Of a stretch of DNA of 57,321 nt, positions 40,500 to 48,569 are shown piece after piece (within the stretch, counting starts at the first letter, position 1; every line of letters begins with the position of its first letter). The DNA is from a virus: the IMG/VR virus record IMGVR_UViG_3300030012_004641, positions 1 through 57,321 of that record. One strand, 5' to 3'. The position numbers were made by a program, and so were the translations under genes. The notes beneath the pieces are model-generated. The model did no database searches and was not told where the DNA came from. It was given only the letters and a program-made list of their open reading frames with translations.

Positions 40500-40953
40500 A
40501 TATAGCAGTATTTTTACCGTGTTCCATAAATTCTACTTTTGCTACTCTAACTCTACCATCTGTTTCTGTTTGTACAAATGTGTTTAGTTTACCAAAAATA
40601 AATTCAGCAAATTTTTCTGCTCCTGTAGCTTCTACTACTCTAACTTGGGCTATTTTATTATGCTCTAGTTCATTGATTAAATTAAGCATTGGATCATCTT
40701 TAGCAACTAAGATAGTATGATCAAACATATAATCCATCCATGCTTTAGGACTCATACCATCAATTTTAGTTTGGGCACGTTTCATGCCGCCAAAATCCCA
40801 AACCCAATTTCGATCATCTAACCCACCCTCAAACCATACTCTAAAACTAACTCCATAGCCATGCATAAATCTGCAATGTGTGTTTTCTGCTTTCCATTGA
40901 CGGAACACACAACTAAATCCGTCAAATAATTTTGTTGATTGAAATTTTCCCAT
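40489..40953 (-). CDS. queD: QueD-like 6-carboxytetrahydropterin synthase, altered zinc site
   Basis: A 154-residue T-fold enzyme. Conserved features are FRQWKAENTHCRFMHGYG (C27 retained, H31 retained), NWVWDFGGMK, DHTILVAKDDP, ATGAEKFAEF and the C-terminal Glu in VEFMEHGKN. The first zinc His (AAH in E. coli QueD) is Phe17 and the third (HGH) is Tyr33, so two of three metal ligands are missing. Related forms with RQW and HGY occur in marine phages and some bacteria. Activity would need another metal arrangement. Confidence 0.85.
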   Translation of the reverse strand: MGKFQSTKLFDGFSCVFRQWKAENTHCRFMHGYGVSFRVWFEGGLDDRNWVWDFGGMKRAQTKIDGMSPKAWMDYMFDHTILVAKDDPMLNLINELEHNKIAQVRVVEATGAEKFAEFIFGKLNTFVQTETDGRVRVAKVEFMEHGKNTAIYEG

Positions 40954-40956
40954 ATT

Positions 40957-41484
40957 TTATTGTATAAAAGGGTTTTTACGGGGCCTACCTCGCCCACGTC
41001 GTTTTACGGGCATAGTTGAAAGTAAACTAATATTTTTAATACCCTTAAGTTCGGCATAGTAATAATACATTTCCTCAAGAGTACCATCAAACTTTTCCAT
41101 AACAGCAACTACATCCTCTTTTGATCCACCAAATGTAATAGAAAACTGCTTTACGATTTCCTTAAGGCGCTTTTCTTCGGTCTCATAGCCATCTTTAATA
41201 AGCAAATTTTGGCGCTTGCGGTAACGACGCTCAATAGAACGACTCTCCTCTAGGAAACTTTGGGCATCATTAAATAAATGCCTTTTTGAATTGACTTCTT
41301 CTTGGCACCAGTGAGCTTCCCACTCTGCTTGCTCAAAGTATTCTGGATAGTCAAAATCCCCATTTTGAATTCGCTCAAGCAAAGGTTTATAATGATGGAG
41401 GGGCTTATGTGTAGGAAAGCGCCTCCACCAATAAAATGGACTACGCTTCCGGTGAGTCGGTTTCGGTGGAATCTGTTTCTTCAT
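40957..41484 (-). CDS. Hypothetical protein with C-terminal AT-hook
   Basis: A 175-residue, basic and aromatic-rich protein. The C terminus reads VKRRGRGRPRKNPF, a good AT-hook (GRPRK core) that would bind the minor groove of AT-rich DNA. Its N terminus is tryptophan-rich (SPFYWWRRFPTHKPLHHYK). A central segment is helical (SRSIERRYRKRQNLLIKDG). It follows the QueD gene by 3 nt, so it could be linked to DNA modification. No enzymatic motif was recognised. Confidence 0.6.
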   Translation of the reverse strand: MKKQIPPKPTHRKRSPFYWWRRFPTHKPLHHYKPLLERIQNGDFDYPEYFEQAEWEAHWCQEEVNSKRHLFNDAQSFLEESRSIERRYRKRQNLLIKDGYETEEKRLKEIVKQFSITFGGSKEDVVAVMEKFDGTLEEMYYYYAELKGIKNISLLSTMPVKRRGRGRPRKNPFIQ

Positions 41485-41641
41485 AACGGTCTCTTAATTC
41501 TTTTTGTAGTAAGGTACTTTCTTTTTTTAGGGAATCCACGTCTTCTATAGAAGCTCTTTCCATTTTAGAAAAGAGTTCTATAATTCGATCAAAGTCAGTT
41601 ACTAATTGATCAAAATCTACATTTTCAGGTTTTTTAGCCAT
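41441..41641 (-). CDS. Small helical protein (66 aa)
   Basis: The ATG at 41641 is preferred over an in-frame GTG one codon upstream, since it overlaps the NrdA stop by 8 nt in the usual ATGGCTAA junction. The 66-residue protein is acidic and helical (VDFDQLVTDFDRIIELFSKM, then SLKKESTLLQKELRDRYEE). It resembles a short coiled coil like exonuclease VII small subunits. It overlaps the AT-hook gene by 44 nt. No function can be given. Confidence 0.55.
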   Translation of the reverse strand: MAKKPENVDFDQLVTDFDRIIELFSKMERASIEDVDSLKKESTLLQKELRDRYEETDSTETDSPEA

Positions 41642-43343
41642 CACAACTTATACATTCGGCGGTTCGCGAACCGAGATCGCCTTTAATCACTGAATCGGTT
41701 CTTAGGTAATATAATGTTTTTACTCCCAATTTCCAAGCTTCCATATGACATTGATTAATCCATCTTGGAGAATCTGTAGGGTCAAATGAAAGATTAAGTG
41801 ATTGGGTTTGATCTATATATTTTTGTCTAATTGCTGCTTGACGAACAAGTTCAAGTTGGTTTACTTCACTAAATGTGAGGAAAATTTCTTTTTCATCTTC
41901 AGCTAATACATCGTGAGGTAAGTTTTGAACTGAACCGTTATCCGCAAGGATTTGATCCCAAACAGCATCTGTGTTTTTACCTTTTTCTTCTAAAATCGCT
42001 TCAAGGGTTTTATTTTTAACAATAAATGTTCCTTTAGCACCGTTAAAAGTGTAAATGTTAGCAGGAATAGGTTCAATACCAGCTGAACAGCTATTTAAAC
42101 GTGAATTTGAAACTGTAGGAGCGATTGCGAGTAAATGAGTATTTCTCATGCCTGTACCTTTACACCACATAGGTTCACCATATTCTTTAGCTAATTCTCT
42201 AGATGTTGCTTCGGCTTTATTTCTTAAATCACTAAAAATAGTGTGTGTCCAAGCTGTTGAAGCGATTGAGTTAAATGGCAAGTTTTTCTTTTGTAAGAAT
42301 GTGTGCCAACCCATTACACCTAAACCAAGTGCTCTACCTTTTTTAGCGTGTCTATGGGTGCGGATAAGTGAATCTTTACCGTTACTCTTATCTATGAATT
42401 CTTGCATAACGCCGTCGAGGAATCGGATCGCGGTTTCCACAACGTCAGTGTCTTTCCATTCGTCGTATTTTGCCAAATTAAGTGAGGAGAGACAACATAT
42501 AAAGGAATGTTCTTCATCTGTATGTAATGTTATTTCTGTACAAATATTAGTCATACTTACATCTAAGTTGTTCATAGCATATGCTAACGGATTATCCTTG
42601 TTAACATTGTCTTTAAACATGATGTAAGGTTCACCAGTTTCAACTCTAGTTTTTAGGATTTCAAGCCACAATTCCATCGCTTCAGAATCCCTGTCTTGTA
42701 AACGACGCATAAATGAATCATCTACAACTACACATTGGTGAAGGTTAAGACATTGTCTATTTGGGTCACCTTTAGGTCTGCGAATTTGCATAAACTCATT
42801 TATATCAATGTGATTAATATCTAAGTTTACAGATGCAGCCCCACGGCGAACCGAACCTTGGTTTGTAGCAATAATGGCTGAATCATAGATTTTACACCAA
42901 GGTACTACACCTTCAGATTTACCATTACCCGAAATTGCTGCTCCTCTAGGTCTGATTCTTGAAACACTGATTCCAACTCCACCACCTAAAGCGGTAAGTT
43001 TCATAAGTTCAGCATTTGTTAATCCAATTCCCCTGACGCTATCAGGTGTATCAATACCAAAACAAGAAATGGGAAGACCCCTATCGGTCCCAGTATTAGA
43101 CAAAACGGGAGAAGCGAGACCAATCCAACCATTCCAAATATATTTGAAGAACTTAGCTTCCAAATCTGGTCTATCAATCCTAAGGGAGATTGCTTTTGCG
43201 ACTCGTCTATATGCTTTTCTTGGCGTTTCATCGGGTAATAAATACCCTTTTGAAATAGTTGCTACGCCAACTTCATCCATCCATTCAGGGTAATCCTTCC
43301 CCGCAACCCAGTGGGTTGTATCTGCTATTAAATTTCCGTCCAT
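41634..43343 (-). CDS. nrdA: Class I ribonucleotide reductase large subunit
   Basis: A 569-residue alpha subunit. Catalytic residues are seen: the substrate-site Cys in PISCFGID, N-x-C-x-E in TNICTEI, the radical-path tyrosine pair in TLYYLRTDS and the C-terminal redox cysteines in ECISCDG. The protein is far shorter than bacterial NrdA (about 760), and the N-terminal ATP-cone is missing. It therefore should not be shut off by dATP, as expected for a phage needing much dNTP. The kinase-like gene overlaps its start by 1 nt. Confidence 0.95.
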   Translation of the reverse strand: MDGNLIADTTHWVAGKDYPEWMDEVGVATISKGYLLPDETPRKAYRRVAKAISLRIDRPDLEAKFFKYIWNGWIGLASPVLSNTGTDRGLPISCFGIDTPDSVRGIGLTNAELMKLTALGGGVGISVSRIRPRGAAISGNGKSEGVVPWCKIYDSAIIATNQGSVRRGAASVNLDINHIDINEFMQIRRPKGDPNRQCLNLHQCVVVDDSFMRRLQDRDSEAMELWLEILKTRVETGEPYIMFKDNVNKDNPLAYAMNNLDVSMTNICTEITLHTDEEHSFICCLSSLNLAKYDEWKDTDVVETAIRFLDGVMQEFIDKSNGKDSLIRTHRHAKKGRALGLGVMGWHTFLQKKNLPFNSIASTAWTHTIFSDLRNKAEATSRELAKEYGEPMWCKGTGMRNTHLLAIAPTVSNSRLNSCSAGIEPIPANIYTFNGAKGTFIVKNKTLEAILEEKGKNTDAVWDQILADNGSVQNLPHDVLAEDEKEIFLTFSEVNQLELVRQAAIRQKYIDQTQSLNLSFDPTDSPRWINQCHMEAWKLGVKTLYYLRTDSVIKGDLGSRTAECISCDG

Positions 43344-44038
43344 TATAAATCTAAGATTTTTAAATTATCGTTTTTATCATATCCCACATTCCCCTCATGA
43401 AATTCTCCAAATAATTTAGTCACCTTAAATAAGGGGTGTAATTTTTGCACTAAAGGAATATCTTTCCCTATTATAGAAAATGCAGTGTTTGGTTCAAGAG
43501 GGGCTAAAAGGGATTCATAACTGTTATATACACTATCATTACTTATTTTTAAGTTTGAAAGTGCAGAATCCCAATTATCAGACATATAAAGACCATATCC
43601 ATACGCATTCAAACTTGTATCTCCGGATTCAAAACCGCCCTCCTTAGAACCATTAAAGTTTAGTTTACCCTTACCAGCACCTTCAGTACCACTAAAATTA
43701 ACATAAGCTTCTTTAGGGGTTTTATATTTTTTAGATAAAAATTCAAGTAATCTATTATGTATATTGACTATAACTTTAGTTATGTCATCCATAAATCTTT
43801 CATTATCTATCACTTCCTGAAGGTAATATCCTTTAAATTCTCCTTTAGGTTTAACTACTTTAGCCACATATTTGGGGAATTTTTTCTGAATATTAATATA
43901 GTTATCTAAATTACGTTCTGATAAGTATGATTGCTTTTTTATAACAAAATTAGGGTCTTTTTCATATGGGTATACAGTATGTTCATCCCCATATCCTAAT
44001 AAGGTCTTTTGTCGGGTTTTAATTTCTTTAATCCCCAT
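43343..44038 (-). CDS. Kinase-fold-like protein, truncated after the metal-binding Asp
   Basis: A 231-residue protein with protein-kinase-like landmarks. An N-lobe-like start reads GYGDEHTVYPYEKDPNFVIK. Near the C terminus GEFHEGNVGYDKNDNLKILD (about 211-230) matches the H-x-x-N and D of a catalytic loop plus metal-binding Asp, but the protein ends one residue later. A central insertion (GGFESGDTSLNAYGYGLYMS) faintly resembles ADP-ribosyltransferase cores. The loop's catalytic Asp is missing (FHEGN), so enzymatic activity is doubtful. It lies between nrdB and nrdA. Confidence 0.45.
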   Translation of the reverse strand: MGIKEIKTRQKTLLGYGDEHTVYPYEKDPNFVIKKQSYLSERNLDNYINIQKKFPKYVAKVVKPKGEFKGYYLQEVIDNERFMDDITKVIVNIHNRLLEFLSKKYKTPKEAYVNFSGTEGAGKGKLNFNGSKEGGFESGDTSLNAYGYGLYMSDNWDSALSNLKISNDSVYNSYESLLAPLEPNTAFSIIGKDIPLVQKLHPLFKVTKLFGEFHEGNVGYDKNDNLKILDL

Positions 44039-44041
44039 AAC

Positions 44042-45025
44042 TTAAAATATTGATTCGTCCCACTGCAAGTGACCCTTGCTGTAGTTTGTTACTCTGTTTG
44101 CAAAGAAATCAGTGTGTTGTTTTCCGGCTGAAAGGCTGTCAAACCACTTCATTCTTTTAAGGGCGTTTGGATCAATTCCGTTTACAATAGGATCATAACC
44201 TAAATCGCCTAATTTTGTGTTAACTCTATTTTTAATGAAGCTAATTAAGTCTTCTTTAGCACATCCTTCAAGATCACCTAACTCATAAACTTTATCTATA
44301 AATTCAAGTTCAAGTTGAAGTGATAAAAGCGCAGCTTCAGTTATTGCTGTTTTGAGCTCCGGAGTGTCGAGCTCAGGGTTTTCCTTGATAAGTGTTCTAA
44401 ATAACCAACATCCGGCATCGGAGTGCATGCTTTCGTCTCTAATACTCCACTCAACAATTTGTCCCACGCCCTTAAGTTTGTTTCGCATCTTGAAAGAGAG
44501 TAGTACGGCGAAGGAAGAAAAGAGGTTGACACCTTCGGTGAACGCAGAGAAGATGGCAAGAGATTTTGCGATTTCATGCCAATCTTTTTCGCCATTAAAA
44601 CTGTCCCTAACTGACATAAGATTCTCAATCTTAGCCATTGTAGTCTCATCTTCGAGGAATTCGCTAAAGTCGTCAAGTCCAAGTGTTTCATTTAGTAAAG
44701 AATATGCTTCGGCATGGATTGTTTCCATAGCTCCGAAAGTGGTTGCCATCATAACTATTTCTGGCTTACGGAACCATTTTGTTACAAGACCACTCCAATA
44801 ATCATTTACTACAGTTTCAGTTTGTGCAAAACCCTTTAAGATAGAACCTATTATGTTTTTTTCTGTGTCTGTTAGATTTTGTTTCCAATCATTTAAGTCA
44901 GACATCATTGGTACTTCTGTGTGTAACCAGTGAGCTTGTTGTTGTTTAAGCCAGTAATCAAAAGCCTCTTGATATTCAAAGGGCTTGTATACAATTCTTT
45001 CCTCTTTAAGGTCTTTTTTCGCCAT
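44042..45025 (-). CDS. nrdB: Class I ribonucleotide reductase small subunit
   Basis: A 327-residue beta subunit. Metal ligands and radical tyrosine lie in ETIHAEAYS (E-x2-H-x3-Y as in E115/H118/Y122 of E. coli) and RDESMHSDAG (E-x2-H). The C terminus is YSKGHLQWDESIF, which binds the large subunit. A palindrome lies 37-50 nt upstream, and the 50-nt gap before the helicase gene is one of the few in this stretch. With nrdA and thioredoxin it completes the dNTP supply system. Confidence 0.95.
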   Translation of the reverse strand: MAKKDLKEERIVYKPFEYQEAFDYWLKQQQAHWLHTEVPMMSDLNDWKQNLTDTEKNIIGSILKGFAQTETVVNDYWSGLVTKWFRKPEIVMMATTFGAMETIHAEAYSLLNETLGLDDFSEFLEDETTMAKIENLMSVRDSFNGEKDWHEIAKSLAIFSAFTEGVNLFSSFAVLLSFKMRNKLKGVGQIVEWSIRDESMHSDAGCWLFRTLIKENPELDTPELKTAITEAALLSLQLELEFIDKVYELGDLEGCAKEDLISFIKNRVNTKLGDLGYDPIVNGIDPNALKRMKWFDSLSAGKQHTDFFANRVTNYSKGHLQWDESIF

Positions 45026-45061
45026 TTTACTTGGGGATTTTTAGTTAGTGTAGCAATAAAT

Positions 45062-45075
45062 ACAGTATATACTGT
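45062..45075. promoter_or_regulatory. 14-bp palindrome upstream of nrdB
   Basis: ACAGTATATACTGT is a perfect 14-bp palindrome in the gap between the helicase stop and nrdB start, 37 nt upstream of the nrdB ATG. It could be a dimeric regulator's operator or, in the transcript, part of a weak hairpin at the helicase end. No T-tract follows. Confidence 0.45.
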
Positions 45076-46418
45076 TAAAAGTTAAAAATATTTTCAGCAG
45101 CCCTTTGGAGGTTTCTTCTTTCGTTTCCTGTGAATCCTGCTCCGTCAGGGTTTGTGTTTTCTTCGTTGTTTACTCGATTGGTAAAATCGATTTTTCCGGT
45201 AGATGTGTCCATAAGCGCGTTAAATGTTAAACCATCAGCGCCGTATCTGTTTTTCATAATGTGGAATCTACCAGTACCATTTTCTTTATCTTCAGTTTTG
45301 CGCGAAAGGGATATAGCAAAATCAGAAATCATAATTTTAGAGTAGCTTTCTGCGATCTGATCTCCTTGGATTATGTTGTCTCTAGCGGCGGATCTGTTAC
45401 TCTGAGATGCGGTCCAAATTGGGATTTTTAACTCAGTAGCCAAACCTCTTAGCGAAGTATAAATGTCATCTAGTTTATCTCTTTTTTCTTTTCCGTTTCT
45501 AGTGTATAAAAGATCCGCGTAATCTAACACAATAAGATCAGGTTCAATGCCCTGGCCGCGACACTTATCTACGTGCGCTAATATCGTATTTACGTTGGCT
45601 TTACCCGCCGGATATTGCTTAATATACAACTTCCCTCTCATGTTTCCTAATTCTTCTTTAACAGTAGATTTATGAATTTTTATTTCATTTACTGGTATTT
45701 CCGTAAAGAAAGCGTCATATCTCTGTCCTACATACATGTCAGAAAGTTCGAGGGTATAATGCAAAACTGTGTAACCTAATTTGACAGCATGTCCACCTAA
45801 TGCAACAAGCGCCCACGATTTACCACCACCAGGATTACCAACAAGCAAACCTAAATCGCCTGTACCTAATCCTCCGCTTAATAGTTGATTGATTTCATTC
45901 CAAGGGGTTTCAATAGTGTTTCTGGCTTCTTCCTGGTAACGGGCTTCGATTTCATCCATGTAATCGTGGCCAAGATTTTTTTCTACACCTGCTTTAAGTG
46001 CATTGTCAATAAGTCTACGGATGTCTTCATAATTTCCTATTTCAAGTAGGTCAACTGAAGAAAGTAGGGCAGATTTAAGTGTTTGGTTTCTGCAAAAATC
46101 AAGGAATGTTTGTTTTACAAAATCAAGATCCTGTGACTTAGTAGATTTAAATGTTTCCTTAAGTTGTTCTTTTACAGCAACTTGTTGGATTTCATTTTTA
46201 ATTTTTTCTACTTCAACCTTAAACACCTCCATTGTAGGGGTAGTTCTAAACTCATTAAAATATTCTAGAGTCTTACCTACAATCCACTTATTTGCTTCGT
46301 TATCAAAAAAGTCAGGCGATACAATATCCGCTACTTGTTGCAAAAACTCTCTGTCTTTAACAAGTGTAGATAGTACCTTGACCTGAAAATTGTGGCCGTA
46401 CTGTTCTAACTTACTCAT
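45075..46418 (-). CDS. Replicative DNA helicase (DnaB/gp41-like)
   Basis: A 447-residue RecA-fold helicase. Walker A is GNPGGGKS (194-201), followed by a Walker B Asp in LIVLDYADLL and the glutamine-rich WTASQSNRSAARD sensor. The N-terminal domain (1-150) is helical as in DnaB. The C-terminal FHIMKNRYGADGL matches the arginine-finger/loop region. It should form a hexamer travelling with the lagging strand. A gp61-like primase is not present in this window. Confidence 0.92.
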   Translation of the reverse strand: MSKLEQYGHNFQVKVLSTLVKDREFLQQVADIVSPDFFDNEANKWIVGKTLEYFNEFRTTPTMEVFKVEVEKIKNEIQQVAVKEQLKETFKSTKSQDLDFVKQTFLDFCRNQTLKSALLSSVDLLEIGNYEDIRRLIDNALKAGVEKNLGHDYMDEIEARYQEEARNTIETPWNEINQLLSGGLGTGDLGLLVGNPGGGKSWALVALGGHAVKLGYTVLHYTLELSDMYVGQRYDAFFTEIPVNEIKIHKSTVKEELGNMRGKLYIKQYPAGKANVNTILAHVDKCRGQGIEPDLIVLDYADLLYTRNGKEKRDKLDDIYTSLRGLATELKIPIWTASQSNRSAARDNIIQGDQIAESYSKIMISDFAISLSRKTEDKENGTGRFHIMKNRYGADGLTFNALMDTSTGKIDFTNRVNNEENTNPDGAGFTGNERRNLQRAAENIFNF

Positions 46419-47430
46419 GTGTTAATTTTGCAAGATTATTTAATTTGAGGAAATGTTCCTTTAACCAGATATCTGGATTTTGTAAATTAGTCCCCATATA
46501 ATCTTCGTTATATAACATAATAAAATCATTTCGGTGGAGCAAATTTGTTGGGCGAGAAGCTAAATCACTTATTTGAACTTTTAATTGTCCAGACATAATT
46601 GGATCTTTAAGTGACATCATCTTTTCGTTTATTTCCAACGTTTCTCTATTTTCAACGATTCGCTTATGCATTAAACTATCTTGTGTTGACGCATAGTGTA
46701 TAAGATAATCTAGATTCATTTCCATTCCTGTGATTTCAGGGATTACCTTAGTCATCTTTTTTGGGCCTAAACCTTTAATACCTTCAAGGTTATCTGATTT
46801 ATCTCCCATTAAACACTTATACATCAAAAAATTGTGAGCTGGTATTCCATATTCGGTGAATATTTGCTCTTTTGTATAGTATTTTTTCTTATTTGGTGAC
46901 CAAACTACAATTCGATCGTTTACTAATTGTAAAAAATCTTGGTCAGCAGACATGATAATTACTTCGTTTTCTAGTACATTTTGTGCGATATAAGCGATTA
47001 CATCGTCTGCTTCAACATTGTCTACACTGTAAACATCAATTGGAAGTAACTCAAGGTAACTGAGTAGTCTTCTGAATTGTATTTTCATTGCTTCCTTTTC
47101 GTCTTCAAGCGAATTAAAAGCATCAAACTTAGTTACACGTTTAGGAATACGTTGTGATTTATAGTTTGGGTTAATTTTTCTTCGTCTTTTACTACCTCCG
47201 GCTCCATCATAAACAACAACTACCCGGGTCGGTTCCATTTGCCTAATAGCAAGTGCAAGGGATTTCATAAAACCCATAATACCACCTACAGGAACACCTT
47301 TTTCATTTAATGCACCATTTACGGCAAATGCTCTTAGGAATATATTTAGTCCGTCAATGAGAAGCACCCTGTCATTAGGGTGCTTCTCTTCCTGGGATAT
47401 GTTATTTAAGATATCTTCGAAATTACTCAT
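46411..47430 (-). CDS. RNase H / 5'-3' exonuclease (T4 Rnh-like)
   Basis: A 339-residue FEN/5'-nuclease-family enzyme. Acidic metal ligands are in VLLIDGLNIFL (D26), VVVVYDGAGG, VEADDVIAY and IIMSADQDFLQL. The helix-hairpin-helix GDKSDNLEGIKGLGPKKM is diagnostic of Rnh/PolA exonuclease. It removes lagging-strand RNA primers. The position between helicase and UvsX fits T4-like replication modules. It overlaps both neighbours by 8 nt. Confidence 0.92.
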   Translation of the reverse strand: MSNFEDILNNISQEEKHPNDRVLLIDGLNIFLRAFAVNGALNEKGVPVGGIMGFMKSLALAIRQMEPTRVVVVYDGAGGSKRRRKINPNYKSQRIPKRVTKFDAFNSLEDEKEAMKIQFRRLLSYLELLPIDVYSVDNVEADDVIAYIAQNVLENEVIIMSADQDFLQLVNDRIVVWSPNKKKYYTKEQIFTEYGIPAHNFLMYKCLMGDKSDNLEGIKGLGPKKMTKVIPEITGMEMNLDYLIHYASTQDSLMHKRIVENRETLEINEKMMSLKDPIMSGQLKVQISDLASRPTNLLHRNDFIMLYNEDYMGTNLQNPDIWLKEHFLKLNNLAKLTHE

Positions 47431-48568
47431 TTTCAGTTATGGTTTCTTCGGGGTCACGATCTAGACCATCCTCTTTTTCGTGACGATACTTCATAATGTA
47501 CTTATCACAAAGGGCTTTATACAATTCTTCTTTAGCCGTAGGGTGACTGTCAAGAAGATCTCCAAATTCTTTAGCTAAGAACTGATGGGTCTCTCCATCG
47601 GCAGTGGTGTACTTGTACCAAGCACCCCCTTGGGTTACGATCTTGTATTCTTTAAGCAATTTTAAGGTACCATAAATGTCGTCAATCCCGGAATCGTAAA
47701 AGACGTTATAGCGAACTTTTCGGTTAGGTGGGCCTAGGCGGTTTTTAACAACTACGCATTCAACTTCCTGCCCAACTATTTCATCCACACCATTAACTTT
47801 CTCTTTAATCTTGCCTACTCCTTTGAGTCGCAAGCGAACTGAGGCGTGGAACTGAAGCGCTTTACCTCCTGACGTTGTATATTGGTCTCCAAACGGCATC
47901 GCGTTTAGTTTTTGACGTAACTGATTAGTGAATACACACAGGATTTTTTGCTTACCAATTAAATTAGTAATTTTGCGCATCGATTTAGACATGATGATTG
48001 CTTTCGCAGTAGCATAACCATCTTTTTCATAGTCGGCTGCAGACTCAATTTTTGTGGTTGCGGCGGCTACAGAGTCTACTACAATAGTCACTAGCTTATC
48101 TTTATTCTTTTCGCGAATCTTTACGATGATGTCTTCCATTGCTTCAAAAACATCCTCAATTGTATCAAGAGGGATGTAAAGCATCTTATCAACATCAACT
48201 CCTATGGCGGTTAAGAACTGTGCGTCTAGTGCTGATTCAGTATCAATGTATATTGCCACACCGTCTTGCTTTTGTGTAGAAGCAATTACGTGAGCTGCTA
48301 GGAGGGATTTACCGCTTTGCTCTAGGCCCGTAATCTCAACAATTTTACTAACAGGCAAACCCCCATTTGGTCTGTTAGAGATCGCCAAGTCGAGTGGTGT
48401 ACATCCAGTAGATACCCAAGATGTGACATCTGTTGGTGATTCTTCCCCACCGTTAAGAAAGTAGGCAACTTGGTTGTATTCTTTACTGAACTTTTTATTT
48501 AGCGAGGTTGCTAGTTCGTCAGTAAGACTTCCCCCGTCTAGGGCCTTATTGTTGGATTTTCTTGCCAT
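47423..48568 (-). CDS. uvsX: Recombinase UvsX (RecA-like)
   Basis: A 381-residue RecA-fold protein. Walker A is GLEQSGKS (81-88), Walker B lies in LVTIVVDSVAA, and the DNA-binding loop region contains TNQLRQKLNAMPFGDQYTTS. The C-terminal part is acidic (HEKEDGLDRDPEETITENE), typical of UvsX. It promotes strand exchange for recombination-dependent replication together with gp32. The SSB gene ends 1 nt from its start. Confidence 0.92.
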   Translation of the reverse strand: MARKSNNKALDGGSLTDELATSLNKKFSKEYNQVAYFLNGGEESPTDVTSWVSTGCTPLDLAISNRPNGGLPVSKIVEITGLEQSGKSLLAAHVIASTQKQDGVAIYIDTESALDAQFLTAIGVDVDKMLYIPLDTIEDVFEAMEDIIVKIREKNKDKLVTIVVDSVAAATTKIESAADYEKDGYATAKAIIMSKSMRKITNLIGKQKILCVFTNQLRQKLNAMPFGDQYTTSGGKALQFHASVRLRLKGVGKIKEKVNGVDEIVGQEVECVVVKNRLGPPNRKVRYNVFYDSGIDDIYGTLKLLKEYKIVTQGGAWYKYTTADGETHQFLAKEFGDLLDSHPTAKEELYKALCDKYIMKYRHEKEDGLDRDPEETITENE

Positions 48569-48569
48569 A

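Noticed and set aside
42148-42627. Plus-strand open frame of 159 codons opposite nrdA
   Set aside because: It is antisense to conserved nrdA coding sequence, and no plus-strand gene elsewhere in the window is convincing.
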